A DNA stretch of 64,000 bases from Hexactinellida sp. DTS-2022 (GCA_028753945.1 JAPNXP010000002.1:15135624-15199623); one strand, 5' to 3'; shown: positions 44,537-55,895, counted from the first letter of the stretch. The notes: generated by a model from the letters alone, not told the origin. Numbers and translations: made by a program.

Positions 44537-45902
44537 GCTAATGAGCCAAGGTGTTTGTTGTTATTTACAAATATACTGTATGCCGGTTATAAGCACATCG
44601 TCGGGAACTGCACTTAATGTTCTTATAACCGGCACAATTTATACAGGGTATATGGCAACCGTTTCCAACATAATGTGCTTATATCCGACATAGTTATATT
44701 GTAACCTCGTTAATTCTTTCATTATGAACATTCAAGGGACCAAAAATTGTGTTCATAATAGAGACTTCATAATAAGTGAACTCAACTTAATTCAAACCCT
44801 ATGTAAGTTGTTAAATTGGGACCATAGGGCTTGTTCATAATAGAAAATCTTCATATTAAGCAGACGTTAAATTGTTCACGATAAGCAGACCTGACTGTAC
44901 TTATACCAGGGTATAAGTATTAAGTATAGTACAGTAAAACCTCGTTAGTATGAAAATGCGTTCGCCTTATCCGAAATTCGTATTAACCAATATCATTTGG
45001 ATTGAAAGGCTTTGAAGGGAACTGAAATAGTGTTCGTACTAACGAGGTTCTAATCTAGTGGAAATAAACACGAATAATTACCCATAAATCTATATTATTA
45101 AATCTCGATTGTTGTGTGTGTGTGTGTTTGTTTGTCCGGATTGTATTAAAGTGACGGGGGGATAGAAACCGCATTAATATGTGAGATATTCACTAACTTT
45201 CAAATGTTATAATATGTAAACAAGTATGCTGAACACGAATTTCGCATTTATAAATTTATAATATGAATATTTGTTGTTGTTGTTTACACAAAATAGGTAA
45301 ACAAATTAATGAAATTCAAAATCAACATAAAAGTTTGCTTTCACCGGGTATTATAGGTAAACAAGTATGCTGATCACGAATTTCGCGTTTATATAAATTT
45401 ATAATATGAATATTTGTTGTTGTTGTTTACAAAAATAGGAAAACAAATTGATGAAATTAAAAATCAACCTAGAAGTTAGCTTTCACCGGGTATTATAGGT
45501 AAACAAGTATGCTGATCACGAATTTCGCGTTTATAAATTTAGAATATGAAAAGCAAGTTAAAAAAATGGAAATCATATAAGGATCTATATAACGTCCCTT
45601 TCTACCATTTTCCATGGCAGAAAGGGTGAAGAAGAGTAAGGCCGCATAGCGGCCGTTAACTTGAGGTGCGTAGCACCGATCTGTCGCAAAGCGACCGAGA
45701 CCGAAGGGCTCGTAGTAAATAAATCAGAAATAACAATAACAGTCCATAATAATTGTTTTCACAATAATTGCATACACAATATTCACACAGAATGACAGTA
45801 GTTAGGAAACTTAGTATCTAGAACTGGAACTAAAGTAAAATAGGTTCCTATTAGGTAGCAATAGAGTACAAGTTAGATAGAAAGGGGACAGTTGGGAGTG
45901 AG
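44537..45902. other. Repeat-filled gap between RAE1 and syntenin
   Basis: No coding exon found. It holds family C (44576-44700), F (44705-44898) and A (44935-45055) elements and the module at 45180-45715. Confidence 0.6.
45180..45715 (-). repeat. GC-hairpin module with three tandem 140-bp units
   Basis: Read on the minus strand: the GC part (45711-45641) has GAGCCCTTCGGTCTC, GTCGCTTTGCGAC, GGTGCTACGCACC and GGCCGCTATGCGGCC in series, then CTTTCTGCCATGG, then three imperfect tandem units of about 141-144 bp (repeat points near 45215, 45356 and 45500). Each unit has CCCGGTGAAAGC, CAACAACAACAAATATTC and AAACGCGAAATTCGTGATC. The copy at 8408-8900 (+) has the same block order. Confidence 0.75.
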
Positions 45903-48900
45903 TTATACGTCCGGAATGGAATGATCCATCGACTTTCTCAGTGCACTGCCCATACTAAGAGAAAGGAGAGTAAACAAGTAAACAAACAGATAAACAACAA
46001 TATACAGTAGATTCTCATTATAGGAACACCAGGGGACCGTCTTAATATGTTCGTATTATCCGGAGTCACTTGCATGCATTTGTATAGGCTAGGGGAATTA
46101 AACCTTGTACTCATTAACCGATATTTCCCTTATTCGTGTTCCTACTAACGAGAGTATACTGTAGTGTATTAGCTACAAAATACTTACTGCTTCATGATGA
46201 CGTCATACACGAAATCTGGCATAATCGTAATGGTTAGAGTTCTGGGTGCGTTAGTGAATATATCCTGAATGTCCTTATCCTATAGAGTAGATATATAATG
46301 ATGTTAGTTGTTAGTTAGTTAGTTAGTTAGTTTGTTAGTTTGTTTGTTTGTTTGTTTGTTTGTTTGTTTGTTTGTTTGTTTGTTTGTTAGTTAGTTAGTT
46401 TGTTTGTTTGTTTGTTTGTTTGTTTGTTCGTTTGTTTGCTAGTTTGTCTGTTTGTTGTTGTTCTGTTTGTTTGTTTGTTAGTTAGTTAGTTAGTTAGTTT
46501 GTTTGTTAGTTTGTTTGTTAGTTAGTTTGTTTGTTAGTTTGTTTGTTAGTTTGCTAGTTTGTTAGTTATTTTGTTTGTTTGTTTATTTTTAAACTTACCT
46601 TCAGGCCTACAACATTCTGTCCATTGACTTCAATCAGATAATGATTAGTGAGTATCCCATTCCTAAACAAATAATATATAAAAACAAACAACAACAACAA
46701 TAACAAACAAACAAACAAACAAACAACATAACAACAACAACAACAAACCTTGCAGCAGAGCTATCCTTTATAATCTGACAAACTTCCCCGTTCTTAAAAG
46801 CAAATCCGATATGTCCAGTGGAATCCTTCTGCATAGTAATTATCCTTTCAAACGGTCGATCTCTGACCGCAAGTATTATCTTCCCTCCAGAAGCAGATTT
46901 TATAAATTTATTGAATTTGTCCTGATTCCAACCGGCAACTGTTTCGGTGTTTATTTGTAGGATTTGATCGCCGAAACGAAGCCCGGCCATTGCCCCTGGA
47001 GATCCCTTTCCGACGTACGCGATAAACACCCCCTAGTAAACAACAACAAATGATAAACACCCCCTAGTAAACAACAACAAATGATAAACACCCCCTAGTA
47101 AACAACAAGTGTTAAACACTCCTTAGTAAACAACAACAAATGATAAACACCCCCTAGTAAACAACAACAAATGATAAACACTCCCTAGTAAACAACAACA
47201 AGTGCTAAACACTCCCTAGTAAACAACAACAACAACAACAACAACAAGTGTTAAAACAAGTGGAGGGTGGCCAATAACAAGCGTGATACACAAAATAACT
47301 TAAAGGCGTAATTACTTATATATCGGCTAACAACTTTATAATATAAAACCCGGCTTCGCAAAAGTGAAATTTTGATGTCAAAATGACTTGCTAGTTAGAA
47401 AAGATGTTGGTCGATACACAAGTGATTCCATAGTAAACTAGTTACCTTGTTGATGTCTTTAATGGAGATTCCAACTTTCCCATCTGCTCCCTTACAGACG
47501 ATGACCTCACGAACGCCTAACACAGCATTATTATAGAACCACAAAGTATGCTATAACATTATAACTAGGCTAGAGCTGTGTGCATAGTGTACACTGTACA
47601 GTCTATGATGTAAGACAGTGTTATTATAGAACCACAAAGTAAGCTATAACATTATAACTAGGCTAGAGCTGTGTGCATAGTGTACAGTCTATGTCTCTAT
47701 GACACTATGTTATAAGAACACAGTGTTATTATAGAACCACAAAGTATGCTATTACATTATAACTAGGCTAGAGCTGTGAGGATATTGTACAGTCTATGAT
47801 GTAAGCTAAGCACTGATGCTCTGATGAGCTAGCGGAATTCCTCGTTACTGAGACTATGCATTGGGTACCTAATTCAGGGTTTTATCCAGGAGCGCGAAAA
47901 CTGCCGAAAGTCCCCATAGAGACTAATACAAATCTAACCATTTAGCGTACAAATTTAATAAATTATTACTTAGTGACCTTAGGACAGTTAGGAGTGTTCA
48001 ATTCTAGTCCTGTATAATTTATAATTATTACCCTGCTAACTACAATATACTCTGTTATTAGGAACACGGATAAGAGAAATATCGGTTAAGGGGTACAAGG
48101 TTTAATTCCTCTAGCCTATACAAATCGGATAATACGAACATTAAAATATGAAACCAAGTACATACGCTATCTAATAGCAGTGACGTAACAAACCTTGCTT
48201 TATCTCGGATCTGAGTATGTCGGGGTTGTGTATCCCGGATATCGGGGCTACCACTGTAGACGTTCCTTGCTTAACTGCTACAGTGTGATCTCCTGCCGGC
48301 TAGATATAGGAAGTAATCGTAATATATAACCTATTGAAATACATATACAGTAACTCCGCTTAATAGAGCAACATTAGTTGGGTTAACATTTCACAGGATT
48401 TATGGGAAGGAATTACAGTGCAATATTTTCGGTTAATTGAATCAACTACCCTCCTAAAGTGACCCAATTAGTTAAGTATATTCGACTGTATTCAAATAAA
48501 ATTAATAATTAGCCAACACCTTTTCTAAATTAGTATTAATCTATATATTTCCTAATTAATAACTGACCACAATCTGGTTATCCGCTACGTACTGCTGCAC
48601 TTGTGGCGCACTCATGTTTATGCCCATGTAGTCCCCTAGAGAGGGGTACAGGCCCGCGTAGGGGCCCGGTACCAGCTGTGGGGGGGCTCTGTCGTCACCG
48701 GGGGCTGAGGGGTACACGTGCATCGTAGGGGGAGGCTCAACGTACGGCTGGGCGGGCTATAAATAGAACAGTTATATAAGTCTTCTTAATAGGGCGTATA
48801 AATATATAAAACTGGCTATAAATAGAACAGTAGTTTCAAGGTTTCATAATAGCGCGTGAATTTTAAACTTTTTTAAGTGCGCGAAATCGAGAGATGTAAT

Positions 48901-49389
48901 ACAAAATCACAAATTGAATAATTTGAGCTAAATCGAAGGAATTATCCAGGAGCGGGAAAATTTTAATCTTCTTCTATACCGTAACATTAATTTGTGATTT
49001 AGGCGTATGAAATTAAGTCAAACCAGGATTAGGAGCGTATTTACAGATGGCTGTATAATACACTGTGAAATTTTTTAGGATAGCGAAAAGCGAGAGATTC
49101 TTCAATAGATTTGGTACAAATTGAATTATTTGAGCTCAAACTAAAGCTAGGCGCGCGCATAAAATCCGCCTTATACATTAACAGTTATTTTAAAACTCTC
49201 GAATTGTTAAACTTACTAGTGCTGGTTGTTGTGGGCTCATTGCTTGTGCAAACTGTACCTGTGTCTGTAAACAACAACAACAAGTGTAAACAAAAGTAGA
49301 ATAATAAACACAAACATTTACAAATCCAAACATACCTTTGCCATTTTATCGACAACCATGTCTTCAAGAGTTGGATATATATTTGCCAT
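45903..49389 (-). CDS. SDCBP: Syntenin (tandem PDZ scaffold)
   Basis: Nine exons in phase: 49389-49336, 49258-49217, 48756-48568, 48299-48194, 47516-47446, 47032-46749, 46662-46599, 46279-46188, 45954-45903; 317 residues. N-terminus MANIYPTLEDMVVDKMAK resembles vertebrate MSLYPSLEDLKVDKV; GLYPSLGDYMGINM is a second LYPxLxxYMG motif. PDZ1: REVIVCKGADGKVGISIKDI ... GLRFGDQILQINTETVAGW; PDZ2: RIITMQKDSTGHIGFAFKNG ... LIEVNGQNVVGLKD. The tail KSMDHSIPDV matches human KSLMDHTIPEV. Syntenin binds syndecans, ALIX and phosphoinositides in endosomal and exosome traffic. Introns carry (AAAC)n and minisatellite tracts next to splice sites. Confidence 0.95.
46310..46590. repeat. (GTTT)n / (GTTA)n tract in syntenin intron
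   Basis: Nearly pure tetranucleotide run ending 8 bp from the donor of exon 46662-46599 (AAAC in gene sense). Confidence 0.9.
47019..47245 (-). repeat. 31-bp minisatellite spanning a syntenin splice acceptor
   Basis: Seven units of GATAAACACCCCCTAGTAAA+CAACAACAAAT. In gene sense each unit contains TTTACTAG followed by GGGGTGTTTATC, the 3' splice site and the first 12 bases of exon 47032-46749. The unit nearest the exon is the true junction; the others are intronic decoys. Confidence 0.9.
47520..47810 (-). repeat. Tandem repeat of about 105 bp upstream of a syntenin exon
   Basis: Three units each containing TTATTATAGAACCACAAAGT, AACATTATAACTAGGC and GTACAGTCTATG. The first unit adjoins the acceptor of exon 47516-47446. 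Confidence 0.85.
48840..49070. repeat. Dispersed CGCGCTCCT repeat, reverse copy
   Basis: Reverse-orientation relative of 13560-13735: GGAGCGGGAAAATTTTAATC, GTAACATTAATTTGTGATTT, GGAGCGTATTTACAGATGGC. Confidence 0.55.
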
Positions 49390-51058
49390 TTTACCGCTAA
49401 TATAAATTCAATAAAAATAAATAAGTAACTATAGAAACAGTAGAATAATTCAGCTTTTATAGATTATTTTAGATAATTTTAGCGCTCATTGACGTAATAC
49501 CGATTTCCGTTATAATAATATCTTGTGTAATAAGCTCGTGAGTTCCAATTAAACGAATCAAAATGACAGCCTAAAGTTAAACGAGGCCATTTCTACACAA
49601 TTTAATCTCTCAATAAGGAATCTAAAAGCCATCGGTTTACAGACGAAATAATTAGGCCTTTTAGTGTTCTTAAAATAGGTCACTGAACTTCCAATCTTGT
49701 GATTGTAGAGTTATCTAATAAGGCTATTCAGGAGTAATGTGATCTAGCCATGAGATAATATTAGTATATACGATAATAAATCTGTTAATTACAGGTAAGA
49801 CAATGAACACGCTCGCATAATATTTCAATACGGATTACCTAATAGTGACCTGTATATTGTTCCCTAGGGTGCTTATTACCAAAAAGGGAATTACTAATAT
49901 TATACCTTTTTATGTAATTTCAGGCACTGGTCATTTTTAATTTTTAACATGAAAAATTCAAGTCAGGTTATACAATCGACTCCGCTTAATAGAGCCACCG
50001 GTTAATAGAATTCTCCGCTTAATCGGGTCAAAGCGACCTGGTCCCGAGGTGACTCTATTAAGCGGAGTCGACTGTATTTTGAAAAGGTGTTTGCCAATAA
50101 GTAAGGCATTTTAAATAACCATTGGGAAAATTTGCTACAGGGAAAGTTACTGAATAAAGTTTATAATTAATTAAAGACTTGAAAGGGATTGCTTATTAAT
50201 AGCAGATAAATCGTAAAGTAACTAAGAGACAACAATAATTCAAAATAAATATTTACAAGTACAAACTTTTGAGTTGAATGCTGTAACAAAGAAAGGCAGT
50301 AATTAAATGCTAAGTCACGCGAGTAATGAGATGATTGAAATAAGGCAATTGTATTTATTATAAGCAGAAGTGTGTTTGTTTCTATGTTGTACTTGTGTTG
50401 GGATGTTTGTAGACTTTTAGCAAAACTAGAAATAAATAAACATAAATAAAACTCCAGTTTTAGTATACAAATTCAGGCTCTGTAAAGGCTAGTTTGTATC
50501 TAAGTTGTAAAATAGATGTATTACTAAAAAATATATTATTTTTTACGACTTCATAATAAGCGAACTCAACTTAATACAAACCCTATGTAAGTTGTTAAAC
50601 TGGGACCATATAGCTTGTTCATAATAAAAAGTTTTCATATTTAGCTTTAAGGCTTATTCAGACGAAAAATTGTTGATAATAAGCAGACTTTACTGTACTA
50701 TTTTTCTGGATTTTTCACTAATTTCGCCCACAAAAACAATCAGCACCGGGCCGCTTAAAACACTCATTAGATCGCAGGATTTCCAATGAAATCCCTGGAG
50801 GGCTGTTGGTTAAACAACATAAACAACAACAACATATTAACAAAATATTAAACCTCACTTTTCACCTGTTCCCACAACTACTACACCTAAAAATGGACAT
50901 ACTATGCTTTGTATTACACTTTTAAAGCTATTTTCTTGTAACATTATTTGTATAACCGAGTTATACTGTATTTTCTTAACCAATATAAATACTCTTGATC
51001 GCTGGATTTCCAATGGATTAAACAACACATAAACAGCTATAACATAACACTCCCTCAC
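49390..51058. other. Gap between syntenin start and TFIIS
   Basis: Mostly AT-rich sequence in which I see no exon of known type. It includes a short family D element (49973-50074, inserted in a family I hairpin at about 49895-50100), a decayed family F element (50545-50697) and the duplication described at 50755. The last tiny TFIIS exon (the expected Phe-Cys-stop or similar) must lie here but cannot be picked by eye. Confidence 0.5.
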
Positions 51059-51090
51059 TTTCCACCTGTTCCCACAACTACTGCACCAGA
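50755..51090 (-). repeat. Partial duplication of the TFIIS exon/intron junction
   Basis: 50773-50893 and 50998-51087 are related: GATCGC(A/T)GGATTTCCAATG, AACAACA..AAACA and CTCACTTT(T/C)CACCTGTTCC+CACAACTACT. The duplicated block includes the splice donor and about 27 coding bases of the zinc-ribbon exon. Confidence 0.75.
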
Positions 51091-54000
51091 CGTAGGTGGT
51101 CATAGGCTCGTCAGCTGATCGAGTCTGCAGCTGGAAATAGGAACAGTCATTGCTCTTGCATTTCCCACATTTGAACAGATCTGTCTTGGTGCCGCCACCA
51201 CTGGTGATTTGAGCGTTGTTGATGTTTACTTCTTTGTATTCCTCGATTTTCTTCTTAAGCTGTTCGCTCGCCATATCCTAGATCATAGTTTCAGTTCCAA
51301 TTGTGTACACCCAGAGGGAGAGTATATGCCAAGTTAATACAGTAGACTCTGTTAATAGGAACACCAGGGGACCGTCTTAATATGTCGTATTATCCGGAAT
51401 TCGTATTGCCGGAGTCACTTGCATGCATTGGTATAGGCTAGGCAGGGCAGGATTTACCCTTGAGTGGCCTGAAGGCTGAACCACACAAGTGGCCCGAACA
51501 TGATCAACATTGGTCGGTAGTGGGCCATTGGTCCTGTAAATTGGTCCTGTAGTGGCCCGAAGGCTATAGCCTACTTAGCCTAATGGTAAATTCGGCCCTG
51601 GCTAGGGGAATTAAACCTTGTACTCCTTAACCGATATTTTCCTATCATATTCGATATTTTCCTAGGGTCCACAAGATCTCAAAAAAAAAAATGATCCTAA
51701 ATGTCTAGATGAAACACTGAACAGAGTCTAATGTGATTACCATAGTATAACACAAGGTACATATATAACGTATTACCATGGTAACAATATATTACCTCTG
51801 AACTCATTTGCGCGAACATGTCCGGTGCAATCTCTCTCGAGAGGACCCTCTGTCTGAGGAGAGGATTCTTCAAATCCTTCAAATTAGAGATCCTACTCCG
51901 ACACCTGTTCTTGTACTTCATTCCCGTGTCTCGGAACTCAGAGAAGATAGGTAAACAGCTCAGGAAAACAACAACAACAACAACAACAACAATAAATTAT
52001 TGAGAACGCCAACAATAACTATAACGACAATCGTAATATTACAAATTTACAAAGTTACATCAACAACAACAACAATAATAATACAGTAGAACCTAATCCG
52101 ACACCCATTGGGATAAGGAAAAATTTGTCGGTTCTGCTGAATTCCGGATTATAGAGGGTCGGATTATACAGGTTCTACTGTAACTAAAATAATACTAACG
52201 ATAACAACAACTATAACGACAATATTAATAATACAATAACAACAACACCATATTCAGAACATATTATATCTATCTGTATGACATTGTGCCCTGATTACTA
52301 ATGTTACTATAATTAGCTAATATACTGTTACTATAATTAGCTATGTCAACAAATGATGCAGAGGATAGAAGTGTGCAGTTAGAAATAATGAAACGGAGAC
52401 TCAGAGATTGCGAGGAACAACTCAACTCAACTTTCGATAATATTCCTTTTAACATTAACAGTGAATGCTTAGTCAACTGTCCGGTCAATAAACAACATTT
52501 TATAGCAGCGAAGTCCTATGATAAACACGTACACATCTGTAAATACAAACAAATAGGAATATCACCTTGTGAAATCAAGAGTTTCGAGTGGGGAAATGGG
52601 TCTAAGGGACGAGTGCTAATACCGAATAAGTTAGAAACTGAGATCATAGAGAGAGTTAGAGGTAAGGAGATAGGAACTGAGGAATATCAGGCAGCTCTAA
52701 TGGGGATAGCAAGAAGTACCATGGATATCACAGAGATTGAGGTATGCAACAAATGCAGTAGAACTGTACAAATATCAGAAAAATGTGTTTACTAACTAAC
52801 TTATATATCGGCCAACAAATTTCTAATTTAGCTTTTTTTTTGTCACCTTTGCGAAGCCTGGTTTTATATTGATAACAAAGCTGATAAATTAATCATATAC
52901 AGTAGAACCTCGTTAGTAGGAACATCAGGGGACCGTCAAAATGCGTTCGCCTTATCGGGAATTCGTATTAATCAATATAATTTGTATTGAAAGGCTTTGA
53001 AGGGGACTGAATTAGTGTTCCTACTAACGAGGTTATACTGTCTCCCATTAATTAGATGGCTGATTCCCTACACTTTTCCTACTCGGCTCTACAACGCATC
53101 AGAAGTCCCAACGAAAGAGCTACTCTGTACAACTATTCTGTTCTCAAAAGCAAGCTCTCCGAACCATGGATATCAGCCCTACCCCCGGACCCCTTCCGTA
53201 GCCTCAGAAGGGAACTGCACGCCAGAAGAGAAACAGCTGATCCAAGAGAGTCAGCTGTTCCTAGGGAATCAGCTGACCCAAGAGAGGATATTAGAGAGTC
53301 TAAGCGACGGAGGAAATCTTACAGAAGTGGGAAGAGAATGAAACTGAAATCTCTGACAGAAGAAACAAAGGAATTAATAGATTTGTATATGGACAAGTTT
53401 TGTACTGAGGAGAGTGGAAACAATGATAATTGAAGCGGGGTTTTATAATCTATTTTGTTTGTTGTTTAGTTTCAAACTGGGGATTGCCATTAGTTGCAAT
53501 TGCAGATATGAAAAGACCCTATAATGATATCAGGTAATGACAACGAGTAGTATAATAACAAGATTGCTATATTAATCAGCATACCAATTGCCATATACTG
53601 TAGTCAGGGTTACCAAAGGGGGGGGAGGGTAAGGGGGCATTTGCTCCAGGGCCCGTGGGAGAATATATCGGTCTATTTATGAGCTAACCAAGTTAGAATG
53701 TCCGGTAGAGAAATGCCTTGGGTATACTAATACATACAGTGAACTCTCGTTATAACGAAGTGCTTGGAACCTGTAAATCCTTCCGTTATATCCGAATATT
53801 CGTTATAAACGGATAATAATTAATGCATTTAGTGCTCTGGGGGAAAATCTCCATTTCGTTATATCCGACTTGGTTATAACGGGAATTTACTGTATATTAT
53901 AATGGAATATTTAAATAAGTGAGAGAGGATATTTTCTTCAATTTCAGAAGCCAGTTTGTAGAACTGTGAATCATATATCAGCTCTAAATAAATAAATAAA

Positions 54001-55494
54001 ATAATAACAATTTGTTTACGAGACAGTAGATACCGGTTATAAGAACATCGTCGGGAACTGCACTTAATGTGCTTATAACCGACATTAATTATATAGGATA
54101 TATGGCAACCGTTTTCCAACATAGTGTGCTTATATCCGATATGTTCTTATAACCGGCATCTACTGTACAATGAACTCTCGTTATAACAATTTGTTTACGA
54201 GTACAATACCAACATGCCTGGAGGTATATTCTTCTTGAAAGACTCAACAATCATTTCTATGATTTTATCTCTGACGTCATTCCCAGTCAGCACGGGATGG
54301 AATTCCCGCTTCGGGAGTTTAACGGAGCGAGACACCGGTTGGAACCTAATTGGTTCCAGTTCCAGTTCCGGATCCGGACTCCCCTTAGTCAGCTCGCCTA
54401 CGTCATAGGAGGGGCTGTGTCTGTTCGCGGTCTTAGGGCGCTTTGGATCGTCTATATAGTATAGCGAATATACACAACTAAATACAGTATATCGTAATAT
54501 GTAGCAGTGTATACAGTTACAGTCGACTCCGCTTAATAGAGTCACCTCGGGACCAGGTTATTTTGACCCGATTAAGCGGAGAAATATATCAACCGGTGGC
54601 TCTATTAAGCGGAGTGTACTGTAAATAACTCGGTTATAACGTACCCCCTCGGGAATGGAATAAGTACGTACTAACCGAGTTTATCCTACATAGAAATACA
54701 TCTGCTTTATAAACTTGGTTATATAAATTAGTACGTACTAACCCAGGTACGTTATATACAGTTGATACGAACACATTTGGTTAAGAATAATAGATATAAA
54801 CCGTATTTCAGTTCCCTTCAAAACTTTTCAATACAATTGACACCAGTTAATTAATACGAATTTCGGAATATGACGGTACTAAGGAGGTTCTACTGTATTT
54901 ACGGTTACCTGGGGGAAGGAATTTCTTCCAGGTTTTGATTAATCTTTTTCCGAGGCCAGATACCTCCTGACTGCTGGTTTTCTTTCTGAGAGTATTAACG
55001 ATTAGGCCGACACGCGTGGTCTAAGCGGAGTAGTATAAATAGAAATATTAGGCAGAGTTGTTGGGAATTTAACCAATCAGATGTGGAACCAATTCTTGGA
55101 ATAAAAAAAAATAGAAATTTGCAAATTTTTAAAAATAGTTTATATTCTAAATATAAAGTTGCCTATTTTTGTTCCAGTTAATACTATATTATAATTTCTT
55201 AACTTTTGTGAATATTTCGCGCAAAATTACAGCTATTGCTAATATACAAGTTTGATTCAGGAATTAATTATTAAATGTATTAAACAAATAAACAAATACT
55301 TACATTGAGAATCTCAATATTTATTTGACATTCTTTCAGGCGTTTCAGCAAATCGAGAGCTCTCTCTGGATCCTATTAATTAAATAATAAATCCAAGTTA
55401 GTAAACAACAACAATATAGTTGTAAACAAACCTCGAAGTCATCTTTTTGTAGTTTTTCTAATTGTTTAGCTAATCTAGCAACCTCGCCACTCAT
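51059..55494 (-). CDS. TCEA1: Transcription elongation factor TFIIS (3' end unresolved)
   Basis: Exons: 55494-55432, 55372-55304, 55020-54909, 54451-54210, 53981-53933, 51950-51796, 51277-51059, plus an unplaced final exon after GNRWK. 303 codons are resolved (human TCEA1 301 residues). N-terminal LW domain ([35 protein letters not shown]); central Pol II-binding domain ([55 protein letters not shown]); C-terminal zinc ribbon ([12 protein letters not shown], the catalytic RSADEPMTT acidic pair, CSSCGNRWK). TFIIS stimulates transcript cleavage by stalled RNA polymerase II. Exons 53981-53933 and 51950-51796 are joined only by an AT-AC intron, which restores the conserved EEAIYQEIR region as EETIFSEFR. 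The gene symbol reflects the family; the vertebrate TCEA1/2/3 split does not apply. Confidence 0.92.
51340..51666. mobile_element. Family B palindrome interrupted by a hAT-like element
   Basis: The B element (CAGTAGACTCTGTTAATAGG ... AACCTTGTACTCCTTAACCG) is split inside GCTAGG by 51442-51599, which has ends CAGGGCAGGATTTACC and GGTAAATTCGGCCCTG. GCTAGG is repeated on each side of the insert. Lies in the TFIIS intron between the last two resolved exons. Confidence 0.75.
52343..53433 (+). CDS. SNRNP48: U11/U12 snRNP 48 kDa protein homologue
   Basis: Two exons, 52343-52741 and 53056-53433, joined in phase 0; 258 residues (human 339). The CHHC zinc finger [20 protein letters not shown]+ICKYKQIG has exactly the human U11-48K spacing (Cys1, His7, His17, Cys21) followed by the CxxxxxG turn. 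Next come a [17 protein letters not shown] segment, [12 protein letters not shown] matching human ADRLALYDFVV, and [14 protein letters not shown] matching human DYKRRRQSYRAK, then a helical [15 protein letters not shown]. In the minor spliceosome U11-48K contacts the U12-type 5' splice site. The gene lies entirely inside the U12-type intron of TFIIS, antisense. Its own intron is GT-AG and carries a family I hairpin and a family A palindrome. Confidence 0.88.
53737..53892. repeat. Palindromic element, family G, full copy
   Basis: CAGTGAACTCTCGTTATAACG ... GGTTATAACGGGAATTTACTG between TA. It lies in the TFIIS AT-AC intron, 40 bp from the donor. Confidence 0.85.
54024..54165. repeat. Palindromic element, family C
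   Basis: CAGTAGATACCGGTTATAAG ... AACCGGCATCTACTG, complete, in the short TFIIS intron between exons 54451-54210 and 53981-53933. Confidence 0.85.
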
Positions 55495-55895
55495 CAATAA
55501 ATAAAGCTAATTTCATAAAGTAAACAAAACGTAGATTTAATGCGAATTACTTTATATCGGCCAACACCTTTTCTAATGTAACTTTCAGGCACTGACAAGG
55601 TCTTTTCTAAAAATCAAATTTTTTCTTTTCGAAGCCGGGTTTTCAATATCAAAACTTTGATTCACAAAGTGAATTTTTGATGTAAAAATGACCTTACAGT
55701 GTTTGTTGGCCGATATATAAGTGAGCCCAATTTAATATTTCCAATGGGACAACTAGATACCTTCTAATAAATCCCTTGAATGACAAATTTACGCAAAACA
55801 AAATAATCGGATAATTAATGCAATTTACAATAAAGTGAATTTCCTAATTGACAGATAATTCCTTAAATTTCGTTTATATCTCTCTGTTAATCTAT

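Larger units (their letters stand above)
51951..53932 (-). other. U12-type AT-AC intron of TFIIS
   Basis: In gene sense the 5' end is ATATCCTCTC (U12 consensus ATATCCTTT) and the 3' end is TTTTCCTGAGCTGTTTAC, giving a branch-site-like TTCCTGA nine bases before the terminal AC. No GT donor or AG acceptor near these points restores the reading frame; the AT-AC join yields codon A+CT and the conserved protein. The 1,982-bp intron contains the complete SNRNP48 gene on the opposite strand. Confidence 0.85.

Noticed and set aside
47019..47245. CRISPR-like regular array
   Set aside because: Units are contiguous without distinct spacers, and the genome is eukaryotic; it is a minisatellite.
50855..51000. 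Read-through C-terminus of TFIIS (RECYVIAVYVLFN...)
   Set aside because: TFIIS proteins end within a few residues of GNRWK; the extension is intronic and includes the duplicated junction.
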